Shown: positions 37,959-50,455, counted from the stretch's first letter. The stretch: 64,000 bases of DNA from Pararhodospirillum photometricum DSM 122 (GCF_000284415.1 NC_017059.1:1000725-1064724), one strand, 5' to 3'. The notes: a model not told the origin generated them from the letters alone. Translations and numbers: made by a program.

Positions 37959-39188
37959 ATGATGTTGTCGCGTGGCACCCGCACCCCCCTCCAAACCCTG
38001 GTGGGCGGGTCGGCGTTTTCCCTGACCTGGCACCTTCGCGGCCTCGGCGCCGAGGCCTCGGTATTTGGCCTCGATGCCCAGGGCCGACTCGCCGACGACC
38101 GCTACATGGTCTTCTATAACCAGCCGACGTCGCCGTGCGCCGGCGTGCGCCTCGCCGCCCCCGACCGCTTTGAGGTGGACGTCACCCGCCTGCCGGCCAG
38201 CCTCCAACGCCTTGTCCTGGTGCTGTCCGTCGAGGGCCCCGGGGTTTTTCACGACGTGACGGCGGGCTCCCTGGTTCTCAGTGCCCCGGGCCACGAGGCC
38301 CGCTTCGATTTCACCGGCCAGGAGTTCGCGCAAGAGCGGGCCTTGATGCTGGCCGAGGTCTATCGCAAGAACGACCAGTGGCGGGTGGCGATCGTGGCCC
38401 AAGGGTTTAACGGTGGCCTGGACGCGGTGGTCCGGCATTTTGGCGGCGAAGTCGCCGAGGACACCCCGCCACCGCCCCGTGTCTCCCTGGAAAAGCGGGT
38501 GGCGGCCGAGGCGCCCCACTTGGTGGACCTGACCAAGAAGGTCGGGGTAAGTTTGGAGAAGAAGGGCCTGGGCCGCCTTCAGGCGCGAGTGGGACTCGTC
38601 TTGGATGCCAGCGCCTCCATGCGCCGTCAGTACAAGGACGGCAAGGTGCAAGCCCTCCTCGACCGGCTCTTGCCGCTGGCCCTGCGCTTTGACAGCGATG
38701 GCGCCTTGGATGTGTGGGCGTTCGACGATCGCCAGACTCCCCTGCCCCCGGTATCCCTGGCCAATTGCCGCGACTATATCGCCCAGGCCAATGGCGGCTG
38801 GCGAGCCTGGGTGGGGGGCGCCAATGACGAGCCCTCGGTCATGCGCGACGTCATCACCCACTTTAAAAAGGATCGCAGCCGACTGCCGGTCTATATTCTT
38901 TTCGTGAGCGATGGGGGGGTTCACAAAAACCGCGAGATCAAGGACCTGATCACCGAGGCCTCTTCCCTTCCCCTGTTTTGGCAGTTCATGGGACTGGGGG
39001 GGCGCAATTATGGCGTCCTTGAACGCCTGGACACCATGGGCGGCCGCACGGTCGATAACTGCGGCTTCTTTGCCATTGATGACCTGCACGACCTGGATGA
39101 CGAGGCGTTTTACGATCGTCTGCTCCAGGAGTTCCCCCTGTGGCTGGGCGCGGCCCGCCAAGCCCGCATCGTCCAGGACGAGGCCTAA
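37959..39188 (+). CDS. TerF-like protein (TerD domain + von Willebrand A domain)
   Basis: Start at ATG 37959 with AGGAGAG about nine bases upstream. Residues about 1-165 match the TerD fold: SLTWHLRGLGAEASVFGLDA, DDRYMVFYNQPTSP and LVLVLSVEG. From about 205 a vWA domain begins with LVLDASASM, the DxSxS metal-binding motif, followed by YILFVSDGGVHKN. This order and the length of 409 aa are those of TerF in tellurite-resistance/phage-inhibition ter clusters. No terA, terB, terC, terD, terZ or terE is seen nearby, so it is a solitary ter gene and its role here is unknown. Confidence 0.85.
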   Translation: MMLSRGTRTPLQTLVGGSAFSLTWHLRGLGAEASVFGLDAQGRLADDRYMVFYNQPTSPCAGVRLAAPDRFEVDVTRLPASLQRLVLVLSVEGPGVFHDVTAGSLVLSAPGHEARFDFTGQEFAQERALMLAEVYRKNDQWRVAIVAQGFNGGLDAVVRHFGGEVAEDTPPPPRVSLEKRVAAEAPHLVDLTKKVGVSLEKKGLGRLQARVGLVLDASASMRRQYKDGKVQALLDRLLPLALRFDSDGALDVWAFDDRQTPLPPVSLANCRDYIAQANGGWRAWVGGANDEPSVMRDVITHFKKDRSRLPVYILFVSDGGVHKNREIKDLITEASSLPLFWQFMGLGGRNYGVLERLDTMGGRTVDNCGFFAIDDLHDLDDEAFYDRLLQEFPLWLGAARQARIVQDEA

Positions 39189-39270
39189 GGCCCTCCGCCC
39201 CCCGAACGAGGGGCCTGAGGAGCCGGCGTTCTCCATGCTAGGCTCCCCCCCTCCGATTCCCCTGTTTTGC

Positions 39271-39299
39271 TTGACGGTGGGAGGGGGCGCGCCGTATAA
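39271..39299 (+). promoter_or_regulatory. Promoter for rpsT
   Basis: TTGACG, a 17-base spacer and GTATAA, giving a start near 39306 and a leader of about 77 bases. It is a strong match and fits high expression of a ribosomal protein. Confidence 0.65.
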
Positions 39300-39382
39300 G
39301 GCATGTCTTCTAGGCGTCCCCGGGTCCCGGGAGGGATTGGGGCGGGCGCTTTTTTTCACTTGACCATCATGTGGAGCAGGGA

Positions 39383-39649
39383 ATGGCCAACCACAAGTCG
39401 GCGGAAAAGCGCATTCGCCGCAATGCTAGCCGCGCCGAGATCAACCATGCGCGCATCGGGCGTATCCGCACCTTCGTGAAGAAGGTCGAGGCGGCGATTG
39501 CTCGGGGCGACCAGGCGGCGGCAGGCGAGGCGTTCAAGGTCGCCATGCCCGAGATGCAGCGCGGCGTGACCAAGGGGGTTCTGCACAAGAACACCGTGTC
39601 GCGCAAGATTTCCCGCCTTGCCGCCCGCATCAAGGGTCTGGGCGCCTAA
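39383..39649 (+). CDS. rpsT: 30S ribosomal protein S20
   Basis: Binds 16S rRNA early in small-subunit assembly. The 88 aa sequence starts [14 protein letters not shown] and shows [10 protein letters not shown] near the end, both strongly typical of S20. The ATG at 39383 is preceded by GGAGCAGGGA; an upstream GTG at 39371 would add only a few non-conserved residues. It has its own promoter and a clear intrinsic terminator downstream. Its place just before dnaA is the common alphaproteobacterial order. Confidence 0.97.
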   Translation: MANHKSAEKRIRRNASRAEINHARIGRIRTFVKKVEAAIARGDQAAAGEAFKVAMPEMQRGVTKGVLHKNTVSRKISRLAARIKGLGA

Positions 39650-39740
39650 AGCCTGCGGACTCGGCACCCTGGGTGCCAGAGCCCCGACGCCAGGGTGGAA
39701 CGAGCGCGCTCGTGTCCGCCCTTTTGGCGTTTTAAGAGAC

Positions 39741-39771
39741 CCCCCGATCGCGTTGGCGACGGGGGTTTTTT
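39741..39771 (+). terminator. Intrinsic terminator after rpsT
   Basis: CCCCCG-A-TCGC, loop GTTG, GCGA-CGGGGG, followed by six T. It is a ten-pair stem with one bulged base, correctly placed 90 bases after the rpsT stop. Confidence 0.88.
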
Positions 39772-39774
39772 CGC

Positions 39775-40343
39775 GTCCGGCCCAGGCCGCCGATCGGCCA
39801 AGGAGCACATATCACAGGTTGTTCCCGGAGTCTGGCGGAGTCAGTTCTAGACTCTGGTTCAAGAACGCTTGGTAACCCCCTGGTTTCCACAGGATGTTGG
39901 GTTTAATAGCGCTGGATCGACGATGACGCACAAAATATGGTGTCAACGCGGGAAATTAACTGTGTTCTCCTTTCGATCTCGTTGCCTTGTGCCGAAGCTG
40001 GCCCTACCCTTCTGCCGTCATCGGTGTCCTCAGAGTCTAAAAGACCGGCCGATTCGATTGCCTTGACCTCCTTCGAGTCTCCTTCTGGAACCAGTCAAGG
40101 TCAATCTTATGAAGTCTCCCCATGGATCGAGAAAGAAGCGGTAGGAATTTATTAGGATGTTCTTTGGTATTTCTTGTATGTGGATTTGTTTTTCCCTACA
40201 TGCTCCTGGATAAGGGGTATTTTAACGAGATGTTAACCTTGGTGTGACGAATTCCGGCCCCCGCAACGAAGCAGCGGGAAGCATGGGGGAGGATCCCCTG
40301 GGGTCGTGTCCCTGTTGGGACGCCTGAAAGTGGAGTGGGAACA
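39775..40343. promoter_or_regulatory. dnaA upstream region with DnaA-box-like and CtrA-like sites
   Basis: About 570 bases without a credible gene and lower in GC than the flanks. Three sites match the DnaA box TTATCCACA at seven of nine positions: GTTTCCACA (39883-39891), the complement of TGTGGATTT (40179-40187) and the complement of CCTGGATAA (40205-40213). A full CtrA site lies at 40222-40237. This fits a regulated dnaA promoter region and possibly an origin, but the DnaA boxes are imperfect and no clear unwinding element was identified. Confidence 0.45.
40222..40237. promoter_or_regulatory. Perfect CtrA-type binding site before dnaA
   Basis: TTAA, seven bases, TTAAC: an exact match to the CtrA consensus TTAA-N7-TTAAC, about 107 bases before the dnaA ATG. 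CtrA controls cell-cycle or motility genes in alphaproteobacteria and represses origin firing in Caulobacter. Chance occurrence in an AT-rich spacer is possible. Confidence 0.5.
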
Positions 40344-41844
40344 ATGGACGGAGCGTCGGGGCGCGATGGAGCGGCGGTGATCCGGTGGGATCGCGTGCGG
40401 GGCCAGCTCAAGCGGGAATTCGGAGAAACAGCGTTCCGAACCTGGGTCCAGCCCATGACCTTGGCCCAGATTGGCCCGGGCTCGGTGCGCCTGGGCGTGC
40501 CCACCCGCTTCATGCGCGACTGGGTCATGACCCACTACGGCGACCGCATCCGCTCGCTGTGGACCGAGGAAGATCCCTCGGTGCGCATCGTAGACTTCGT
40601 CGTTGAGGGCAGTGCACGCCCGACCAAGCCGGCGGCTGGTGCCGGGTCTGCCGGGCCCATCGTGTCGCAGCCTGCCTTCGAGGAGCCTTCGTCCCCGCCT
40701 GCCCCCCACGGCCCCTGCCCGTCGTCCCCGGGCCCCGCGCTCACGCCTCAAAGCCGAGGAGCCCCGCGTCTCGGCGCCGACACCGGCCGCCCCGCCCCCG
40801 CCCCCGACTCTGGATGATGGCCTGTCGGCCCCCCTCGACCCTCGCTACACCTTCGACAACTTTGTCGTGGGCAAACCCAACGAGTTCGCCTACGCCGCTG
40901 CGAAGCGCGTGGCCGAGACCGCTGGGATGTCGTTTAACCCGTTGTTCCTGTACGGCGGTGTTGGCCTGGGCAAAACCCACCTGATGCACGCCATTGCCCG
41001 CTGTGTGCGCCAAAACCAGCCGCTGCGCCGGGTGATTTATCTGTCGGCCGAGCAGTTCATGCACCGCTTCATCCGGGCGCTGCGCCAGCAGGATACCTTG
41101 TCGTTCAAGGAGCAGTTCCGCAGCGTGGACGTGCTGATGGTGGACGACATCCAGTTCATCAGTGGCAAGGACAGCACCCAGGAAGAATTTTTCCATACAT
41201 TCAATGCCCTGGTCGATCAGGGCGCGCAGATCGTCCTCTCGGCCGACAAGTCGCCGACCGACCTTGACCACATCGGCCAGCGGCTGCGCTCGCGCATGTC
41301 CTGTGGCTTGGTCGCCGACTTGCACCCCACCACCTACGAGCTGCGCCTGGGCATCTTGGAGTCGAAGGCCGAGCAGATGGGCGTGCCGGTGCCGCCGCGC
41401 GTGCTGGAGTTCATCGCCCACAAAGTCACGACCAACGGCCGCGAGGTCGAGGGCGCCTTGATTCGACTTGTGGCCCATGCCCAGCTCGTCGGCCGCGCCC
41501 TGACCGTGGAGACGGCCCAGGAAGTCCTCCACGATCTGGTCCGCGCCCACGACAGACGGGTGACCATCGAGGACATCCAAAAACGGGTGGCCGATCACTT
41601 CAAGATTCGACTGGCCGACATGCACTCGGCGCGCCGGGCCCGCGCCGTGGCCCGGCCGCGTCAGGTGGCCATGTACCTGAGCAAGCAACTGACCAGCCGC
41701 TCGCTGCCCTACATTGGCAAGAACTTCGGCGGGCGCGACCACACCACGGTGATGCACGCGATTCGCAAGATCGAGGAACTGATGGCCGGCGACCCCTCCT
41801 TCGCCGAGGACGTGGACCTGCTGCGCCGCATGCTGGAAGCCTAA
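40344..41844 (+). CDS. dnaA: Replication initiator DnaA (one frameshift in the linker)
   Basis: The start is ATG 40344 with GGAG eight bases upstream. Domain I (about residues 10-80) includes [20 protein letters not shown]. The low-complexity Pro/Ala-rich linker (domain II) contains the frame break, most likely one extra C in the C6 run at 40702-40707. Domain III begins at [19 protein letters not shown], with Walker [11 protein letters not shown] and Walker [11 protein letters not shown]. Domain IV carries the box-binding helix-turn-helix signature [13 protein letters not shown]. The corrected protein is about 500 aa. DnaA is essential, so the break is almost surely a sequence error. Confidence 0.93.
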
Positions 41845-41856
41845 GCCGCCCAAGAA

Positions 41857-41900
41857 CCGAAGGGCCCCGGGGAGGTCCGCCTCCCCGCCGTTCGGCTTTT
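41857..41900 (+). terminator. Hairpin after dnaA (repeat-derived)
   Basis: CCGAA and TTCGG enclose GGGGAGG and CCTCCCC, followed by CTTTTGCCGCTTTT. It is a diverged copy of the GC-rich repeat that now looks like a terminator between dnaA and the dnaN promoter. Confidence 0.6.
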
Positions 41901-41911
41901 GCCGCTTTTCC

Positions 41912-41940
41912 TTGGGTCTCGCCACCGTTTAGCGTATACT
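41912..41940 (+). promoter_or_regulatory. Promoter for dnaN
   Basis: TTGGGT, a 17-base spacer, TATACT, 52 bases before the dnaN ATG. With the hairpin after dnaA, it suggests that dnaN-recF is transcribed independently of dnaA. Confidence 0.6.
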
Positions 41941-41992
41941 CCGGTCCTTTTCTCGTCTGGCCCGCGTGGCCTCCAGATTGGTCCAGGTCCCC

Positions 41993-43111
41993 ATGAAGCT
42001 GACTCTTGAGCGCACTGCCTTCCTCAAATCCCTGGGGCACGTCCAGAGCGTGGTCGAGCGGCGCAATACCATTCCCATTTTGTCGAACCTGCGCATGACA
42101 GCCTCGGCGGAAGGCCTGGGCCTCAATGCCACCGACATGGACCTGGAGATCACCGAATCGATCCCGGCCACCGTCTCCCAACCCGGCGCGACAACCGCCC
42201 CCGCCCATACCTTGTACGACATCGTGCGCAAGCTGCCCGATGGCAGCCAGGTGGAACTCAGCCACGAGGGCGGCGACGGCCCCTTGGTGTTGCGGGCGGG
42301 GCGCTCGCGTTTCCAGTTGGCCTGCTTGCCGGTGGACGACTTCCCGGTGATGAGCCCGGGCGACTTTTCCCACAGCTTTGTCCTGCCGGCCGCCGATCTG
42401 CGGGCGTTGATCGACCGCACCCGCTTTGCCATCTCGACCGAGGAAACCCGGTATTACCTGAATGGTATTTTCCTGCACGCCACCGAGGCGGCGGGTCAGC
42501 CGGTGCTGCGGGCGGTGGCGACCGATGGCCATCGCTTGGCCTGCGTGGAAATCCCGCTGCCCGAGGGCGCGGCCGGCATGCCGGCGGTCATTGTCCCGCG
42601 CAAGACGGTGACCGAACTGCGCAAACTGGTCGAGGAAACCGGCATGGTGGTGAACGTGTCGCTCTCTGAGCACAAGATCCGCTTTGCCTTCGACGACGTC
42701 TGCCTGATCTCCAAGCTGATCGACGGCAAGTTCCCCGACTATGAGCGGGTGATCCCGACCGACAACGACAAAATCCTGGAGGTGGCACGCCAGCCCTTCG
42801 CCCAGGCCACCGACCGGGTGGCGGCGATTTCCACCGAGAAGTCGCGCGCCATCAAGGTGGCGGTGGCGGCGGGCACCCTGACCTTGTCGGCCTCAAGCCC
42901 CGAGGCCGGCTCGGCGGTCGAGGAGATCGAAGCCTCCTATGGCGCCACGCCGTTGGAGATTGGCTTCAACGCGCGCTACCTGCTCGACATTCTCGATCAG
43001 GTCAAGGGCGACGCCGTGCGCCTGCATCTGGCTGACTCGTCATCGCCCACCGTGCTGCGCGACGCCGCCGATGCCTCGGCGGTGTACGTCTTGATGCCGA
43101 TGCGCGTGTGA
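41993..43111 (+). CDS. dnaN: DNA polymerase III beta sliding clamp
   Basis: Ring-shaped processivity clamp of the replicative polymerase. The 372 aa length is standard. MKLTLERTAFLKSLGHVQSVVERRNTIPIL is the usual N-terminus in form (given here as a description of positions 1-30; key residues Glu22, Arg23, Arg24). Conserved parts include GRSRFQLACLPVDDFPVM, LRAVATDGHRLA, DGKFPDYERVIP, and the C-terminus YVLMPMRV. The ATG at 41993 has only a weak ribosome site. The stop overlaps the recF GTG (GTGA), so recF is translationally coupled. Confidence 0.97.
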   Translation: MKLTLERTAFLKSLGHVQSVVERRNTIPILSNLRMTASAEGLGLNATDMDLEITESIPATVSQPGATTAPAHTLYDIVRKLPDGSQVELSHEGGDGPLVLRAGRSRFQLACLPVDDFPVMSPGDFSHSFVLPAADLRALIDRTRFAISTEETRYYLNGIFLHATEAAGQPVLRAVATDGHRLACVEIPLPEGAAGMPAVIVPRKTVTELRKLVEETGMVVNVSLSEHKIRFAFDDVCLISKLIDGKFPDYERVIPTDNDKILEVARQPFAQATDRVAAISTEKSRAIKVAVAAGTLTLSASSPEAGSAVEEIEASYGATPLEIGFNARYLLDILDQVKGDAVRLHLADSSSPTVLRDAADASAVYVLMPMRV

Positions 43112-44256
43112 GTCTGGGGCCCTGGCCGCCGGCGGCGGTCCTGAGCCTGACCCTGACCCGGTTTCGCGGCTTTGGTCAAACCCGCCTGAGCGTGGGTCCG
43201 GCCCCCGTTGTGCTGTGGGGCGCCAATGGGGCAGGCAAAAACAAACCTCCTGGAGGCCTTGTCGTTTCTCACCCCGGGCCGGGGCCTGCGCGGCGCGGCG
43301 CTGGCCGAGGTCGGGTATCGGCCCACGCCGCACGCCCCGCCGTCCCCAACGTGGGGGGTGGCGGCCCGCTTGGCACTGGGTGTCCGGGGCGCGGCCGAGG
43401 TGGGCACCGGGCGCGAGGTGGCGGCGGGCGAGCGGCGACTCGTGCGCATTGATGGCCGCAGCGCCGCCGGGCAAGCGGCCTTGGGCGCCTTGATGCCGGT
43501 TTTGTGGCTGACCCCGGACCTGGACGGCTTGTTCCGGGGAGCGGCATCGGATCGGCGACGATTTTTGGATCGACTCGTCAACGCCTTGGATCCCGAGCAC
43601 GCTGGCCGGGCGGCCGCCTATGCCCGGGCCCAACGCGACCGCCTGCGCCTGCTGCGCCAGGGCGGCGCTGTCCCCGCGTGGCTTGATGCCCTGGAAGACG
43701 TGATGGCCCGCCAAGGGGTCGCCGTGGTGGCGGCGCGGGCCCAGTTGCTGGATCTGCTGGGCGAGACCGCCGCCGCCGGGGCCGGGCCGTTTCCCGGGGT
43801 GCGGGTGGATCTGGTCTCCGAGATTGCCGGCTGGCTGGCCCACGAACCGGCCCTGGGGTGGAAGAGCGCCTGCGCCGGGCCCTGGCCGCCAGCCGGCGCC
43901 CCGATGCGGCGAGCGGGACCACGGGCCAGGGCCCTCATCGCGATGACTGGCAGGCCAGCCACGCGTCCACCGGGCAGCCGGCGCGCCACAGCTCGACAGG
44001 CGAGCAAAAGGCCCTGCTGATTGCCCTGGTGTTGGCCCAGGCCCGGGTCCTGGCGACGCGCTGGGGGATGGCGCCCTTGCTCTTGCTTGATGAAGTCTCG
44101 GCCCATCTCGACGCAACGCGGCGTGCGGCCTTGCTGGGGGAGATTGATGCCCTGGGCGCCCAGGCCTGGGTCACGGGCACCGACCCTCAAGCATTTGAAT
44201 TCTGGACCAAAACCGCGCAATTTCTGCGTCTCGACGCGGGGGCTGTGCTAGACTAG
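43108..44256 (+). CDS. recF: DNA repair/recombination protein RecF (two frameshifts)
   Basis: ATP-dependent protein that helps load RecA at gaps. The GTG at 43108 overlaps the dnaN stop. Motifs across three frames are LTRFRGFGQ, the Walker A GANGAGKTNLLEAL, VLWLTPDLDGLFRG, RRRFLDRLVN, HRDDW, STGEQKALLIALVLAQA and Walker B LLLLDEVSAHLD. One A is extra in the A5 run 43237-43241, inside the Walker A codons, and one G is missing near 43860-43861. Correcting both gives about 382 aa, the normal length. The position between dnaN and gyrB is the classical one, so the breaks are probably sequencing errors. Confidence 0.92.
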
Positions 44257-44267
44257 GCCCTTGCTAG

Positions 44268-46748
<2,481 letters not shown>

Positions 46749-46749
46749 G

Positions 46750-46862
46750 GAAAGGCTGGGGAGGCGGGGCCTCCCCAGACCCCTCCGCTCCTGGGGAATC
46801 GTGTCGGCGGCAGGACCCCATGAATGTGGGGTCTGGGGAGGCAAGCCTCCCCAGCCTTCCCT
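46750..46862. repeat. Paired GC-rich palindromic repeat
   Basis: GGCTGGGGAGGCGGGGCCTC, CCCCAGACCCCTCCG, spacer, GGGGTCTGGGGAGGC and GCCTCCCCAGCCTTCC. It fills the gap between the convergent gyrB and chemoreceptor genes. Confidence 0.9.
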
Positions 46863-46863
46863 G

Positions 46864-48871
46864 TTACGCGGCCCGCATCGTCGCAACAAACCGCTGGAGC
46901 TGCGCCTCCAAGTCCTGCACCCGCCCCCTCAAGGTCTGGGCCGCGACGTGGACGGTGTCGGACTGGCCGCTGACCTGCCCCACGGTGGTCGAGACCTCGT
47001 GGATGTGGCCGGTTACATCCTGGGTGCCGGTCGCGGCCTGGGTGACGTTGCGTGAAATTTCCCGAGTGGCGGCCCCCTGTTCCTCGACGGCGGCGGCGAT
47101 CCCGGCGGCCAGGGCCTGGGCCTGACGGGCCACGTCGTTGATCGCCCGGATGCCGGCGACGGCCTGGGCGGTGGCCTGCTGGGTGGCCTGGATGCGGCTG
47201 GCGATCTGCCCCGTAGCCTGGGCGGTTTGGGCGGCCAGGGATTTGACCTCCCCGGCGACCACGGCAAACCCCTTGCCGGCCTCGCCGGCCCGCGCCGCTT
47301 CGATGGTGGCGTTGAGGGCCAGCAGATTGGTTTGGCTGGCGATGGCCTCGATCAGCGTGACGATTTCCCCCACATCCTCGCTATGGCGGGCCAGATCTTC
47401 GATGAGGCGGCGGGCTTCCTCGGCGTCGCTGGCGGTGCGGCTGGCGATGTCGGCGCTTTGGGTGACTTGGCGGGCGATTTCGTCGATGGAGGCGGCGAGT
47501 TGCTCCGAGGCCACGGCGACGGTTTCGACATTGGCCGAGGTCTTGACGGCGGCCTGTCGCACGGCCTCGCTGCCGTGACCGGCTTCGGCCATTCTAGCTT
47601 GCAGGGCCTGGGCCATGCACTCCATGTCGGCACTGGAGGCGCTCAAAGCCTGGAGCACGTGGGTGACGGACGCCTCGAAATCGAGGAGCAGTCCCCCCAG
47701 CAGGGTCTTGCGCGCTTCCTCGGCCTCGTGGCGCTGGGCCTCCTGGCGGGCTTGCAGCAACGCGACCTCGTGGGATCGATCTCGAAAGACCTCGAGGGCG
47801 CGGGCCATGGCGCCGAGTTCGTCCTGGCGGTCGCGATCGGGCAAGGCGGTGTCGAGGTGGCCGTTCGAGAGCGCGGTCATGGCGACGGTCATGCGGGAAA
47901 CCGGCTGCGCGACGCCGCGCCACAGGAAGACGGCCAGCGTGGCCAGCACGATGACCAAGCAGCCCAGCACGCCGCCGCCGACGACCATGCCGAGAACCCG
48001 CACAGGGGCATGGATGCTCTCGGGATCGAGGGCGACGCCCACGGACCACTTCCCGGCCATGAGTCCGCCCAGGGGATGGAACTGGAGGAGGGGGATGTCC
48101 CCGTCGGGCACGGCCGGCGGCTGATCGGGTGCAAAGCCGAGGGAGGTCAAGACCTTGGCCTTGTCGGGGTGGACCAGGATCTGACCCTTGGCATCGACCA
48201 AGAACAAGAACCCCTTGCCGCCGAGAGTAACGGTACTCAAATACGCTTGCAAGGCCTTCAACGGCAGATCGGCCCCCACCACACCACGCACCGCGTTCCC
48301 CTGCCTCACCGGTTGGGCCAGGGTCAGAACCAGGACCTTGGTCGTGATATCCACATAGGGATCACTCAGCGTCAGGGTGCCGGCCTTGAGCGCTGCCTGA
48401 TACCAGGGTCGTGGCCTTGGATCGTAGCCTGGGGGCAGTCCCGGTCGGGTTGGAGGTGGTAAAGGCGCCATCTGCCTGATGACCAAAGTAAACCTCGGAG
48501 AACAAAGAGGTCAGAACAGGGCGAGTGACCAGGGGCGCCAGGGCGGCCGGATCAGGGGTGGTTTCAATATCGGCGGCCAATCCCTGGATCAGCAGCAGGC
48601 GGCCTTCGAGCCAGTTTTGCACGGCCAGGGCAGCGGAATGACTGGCCTCATTCACTTCGGTAGCAATTTCCTGCTCCAAAATACGACTACTGTAGGTGTA
48701 GACCCACACCCCCAATCCACCGAAGGACAGGATCAACAAAAGCCCGGTCCCCAGCAGAATCTTGATCACAAATTTCTTGCGTGCGGTCTGCCGCACAATA
48801 CCCTCATCTGGGAACGCCGCTGTGGATGTCCTGACCATGGTCGTGCACTCCATATTCTTTACGCCTTTCAT
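46864..48871 (-). CDS. Methyl-accepting chemotaxis protein with double Cache domain (one frameshift)
   Basis: N-terminal helix [20 protein letters not shown], then a large periplasmic double-Cache domain. The two halves meet at [11 protein letters not shown] and [16 protein letters not shown], the hallmark dCache segment. A second helix ([20 protein letters not shown]), a HAMP and a signalling domain with [20 protein letters not shown] and [13 protein letters not shown] follow. The frame changes by one base between about 48440 and 48475. The corrected length is about 668 aa. dCache receptors often bind amino acids through the YxxxxRPWY region, which is present. The start is ATG 48871 or 48853. 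A short perfect inverted repeat overlaps the ribosome site. Confidence 0.88.
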
Positions 48872-48874
48872 CCC

Positions 48875-48893
48875 TCAAGGAGATTCTCCTTGA
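48875..48893. promoter_or_regulatory. Short inverted repeat over the chemoreceptor ribosome site
   Basis: TCAAGGAG-ATT-CTCCTTGA: eight-base perfect arms with a three-base loop, starting four bases before the ATG at 48871. On the receptor mRNA it folds up the only AGGAG nearby, so it could limit translation, or it could be an operator. Confidence 0.4.
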
Positions 48894-49129
48894 TGATTAT
48901 AAAAGGCACCCCCCTTCTCTCAGGAGGCGAGGCATCATCCTCTGCCTATACCACCAGCACCCGCCAATCGGAATGCCCTTGATGTCGTTTTTCTGGGCAC
49001 CTGAAAGGTGACATTCTTATAAAGGCAGTGGTTTTTTGTTTTTTTTCCCGCAACCTTAATCTTGCTGTCATCCTCGTGTAGATACTACCATTTCCTACTT
49101 TCCTCGGACTTGGCTACGGATGCCTCTCC

Positions 49130-50304
49130 ATGCTCCCTCCTTCGCCCCTGATGCTCTTTTTTGCCCGCGCCTTCCGGCCTTTTTTCCTAGGGGCCGGGCT
49201 TTATGCCGTCGTGGTCATGGGACTTTGGCTGCTTGTACTGCAAGGCCGCCTCGTGATCCCCGGCCCCTTTGCGCCGCTGGGCTGGCATGCCCATGAGATG
49301 CTGTTTGGCTTTGCCGGGGCGGCCGTGGCCGGCTTTGTCCTGACGGCCTCCCCCAGTTGGACCGGGCGCCCCCCGTTGCGGGGGGGACACTCCTGCTTCT
49401 GGCCTTCTTGTGGCTGGCGGCCCGCCTTCTGATCGCCCTGCCCACGCCGTGGCTGCTGGGCGCTGCGGTGGAGACAGGCTTTTGGCTGATGCTGACAGGC
49501 TTGTTCACTCACGAGGTCGTGGTGGCGCGCAACACCCGCAACCTGCCGGTCAGCGTGGCCCTAGGGCTCCTGGGGGGCGCCTCGGCGGTGGACTGGCTGG
49601 AAACGGCGGGCGTGCTCCCGGACCAGAACATCGGCCCCCGGCTGGCGCTAACGGTGTTGGTTGGGTTGATCGCTCTGATCGGCGGGCGGATTGTGCCCAA
49701 CTTCACCCGAACTTGGTTGAAGCAGCACCAAATCTCCGACGTCCCCCCGCCGCCAGATCGCCTGGATCACATCGCCCTGGGCCTCACGATCGCAAGCATG
49801 GCGGGGTGGACCGCCTTCCCCCAAAGCCCGATGGTCGCCCTGCTTCTGGCCTTGGCCGGCCTTGCCACCGTGGCCCAATTGGCGCGCTGGCGTGGCGCGG
49901 CAACCGGGGCAGAAGGTTTGGTTTGGATCTTGCACGTCGCCTATGCCGGAGTACCGGTCGGGCTTTTGGTGCTGGCGGCGGCGGTCTGGCGGCCGGCGTG
50001 GGGCCTGGACGGGGCGGCGCTGCATGCCCTGGGAGCGGGGGCGATCACCTTGATGGTAGTGGCCATCATGACCCGGGCCACCTTGGGCCACAGCGGCTTG
50101 GCGCTGCGTGCCGATGCGCCAACTCGTTGGATTTATGGTTTTTTGCTGATCGCGGCGCTGGCGCGCGGAGGCGCTGCGGTGCCGGGCACCCCGTATTGGC
50201 CGCTGCTGCTGATCTCGGGCGGCGCGTGGATCGCCGGATTTCTGGTTTATCTTGGGCGCTATGGCGTGATCCAGGCCCGGGGAGCAGGTCCCCAGCCACG
50301 GTAA
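49130..50304 (+). CDS. nnrS: NnrS family membrane protein (one frameshift)
   Basis: A polytopic membrane protein with about twelve hydrophobic segments, of the family linked to nitric oxide tolerance. Marks are FARAFRPFFLGAGLYA near the start, PLGWHAHEMLFGFAGAAVAGF, LTASPSWTGRPPL, GGRIVPNFTRTWL, HALGAGAITLMVVAIMTRATLGHSG and the C-terminal helices. The frame breaks in the G7 run at 49380-49386, where one more G rejoins PPLRGG to TLLLLAFLWLAARLL. The corrected length of about 392 aa is typical. There is no nor, nnrR or FNR-like gene beside it. The gene ends just before a repeat and the tRNA cluster. Confidence 0.9.
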
Positions 50305-50306
50305 GA

Positions 50307-50342
50307 TGGGCCTTGGGGAGGCTTGCCTCCCCGGCTGTCACG
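50307..50342. repeat. GC-rich palindromic repeat, short copy
   Basis: GGGGAGGCTTGCCTCCCCGG with little flanking arm. It lies between nnrS and the convergent tRNA genes. Confidence 0.6.
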
Positions 50343-50364
50343 ATACCCGTCACGACCAGGAAAA

Positions 50365-50439
50365 TGGTGCCGCTGAGAAGAATTGAACTTCCGACCCCAC
50401 CCTTACCAAGGGTGTGCTCTACCCCTGAGCTACAGCGGC
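50365..50439 (-). tRNA. tRNA-Thr (anticodon GGT), copy with U6-A67 pair
   Basis: A complete cloverleaf reads on the minus strand: acceptor GCCGCTG/CAGCGGC, D arm GCTC-AGGGGTA-GAGC, anticodon stem CACCC/GGGTG with loop TTGGTAA (anticodon GGT), and T arm GGAAG-TTCAATT-CTTCT-like. CCA is encoded at the 3' end. It differs from the two neighbours by a compensatory change in the acceptor stem. Confidence 0.93.
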
Positions 50440-50455
50440 TCATGCCGACAAAAAA

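Noticed and set aside
39869-40155. Short plus-strand open frames in the dnaA upstream region
   Set aside because: No ribosome sites, no similarity and unusual composition. The region is better explained as regulatory DNA.
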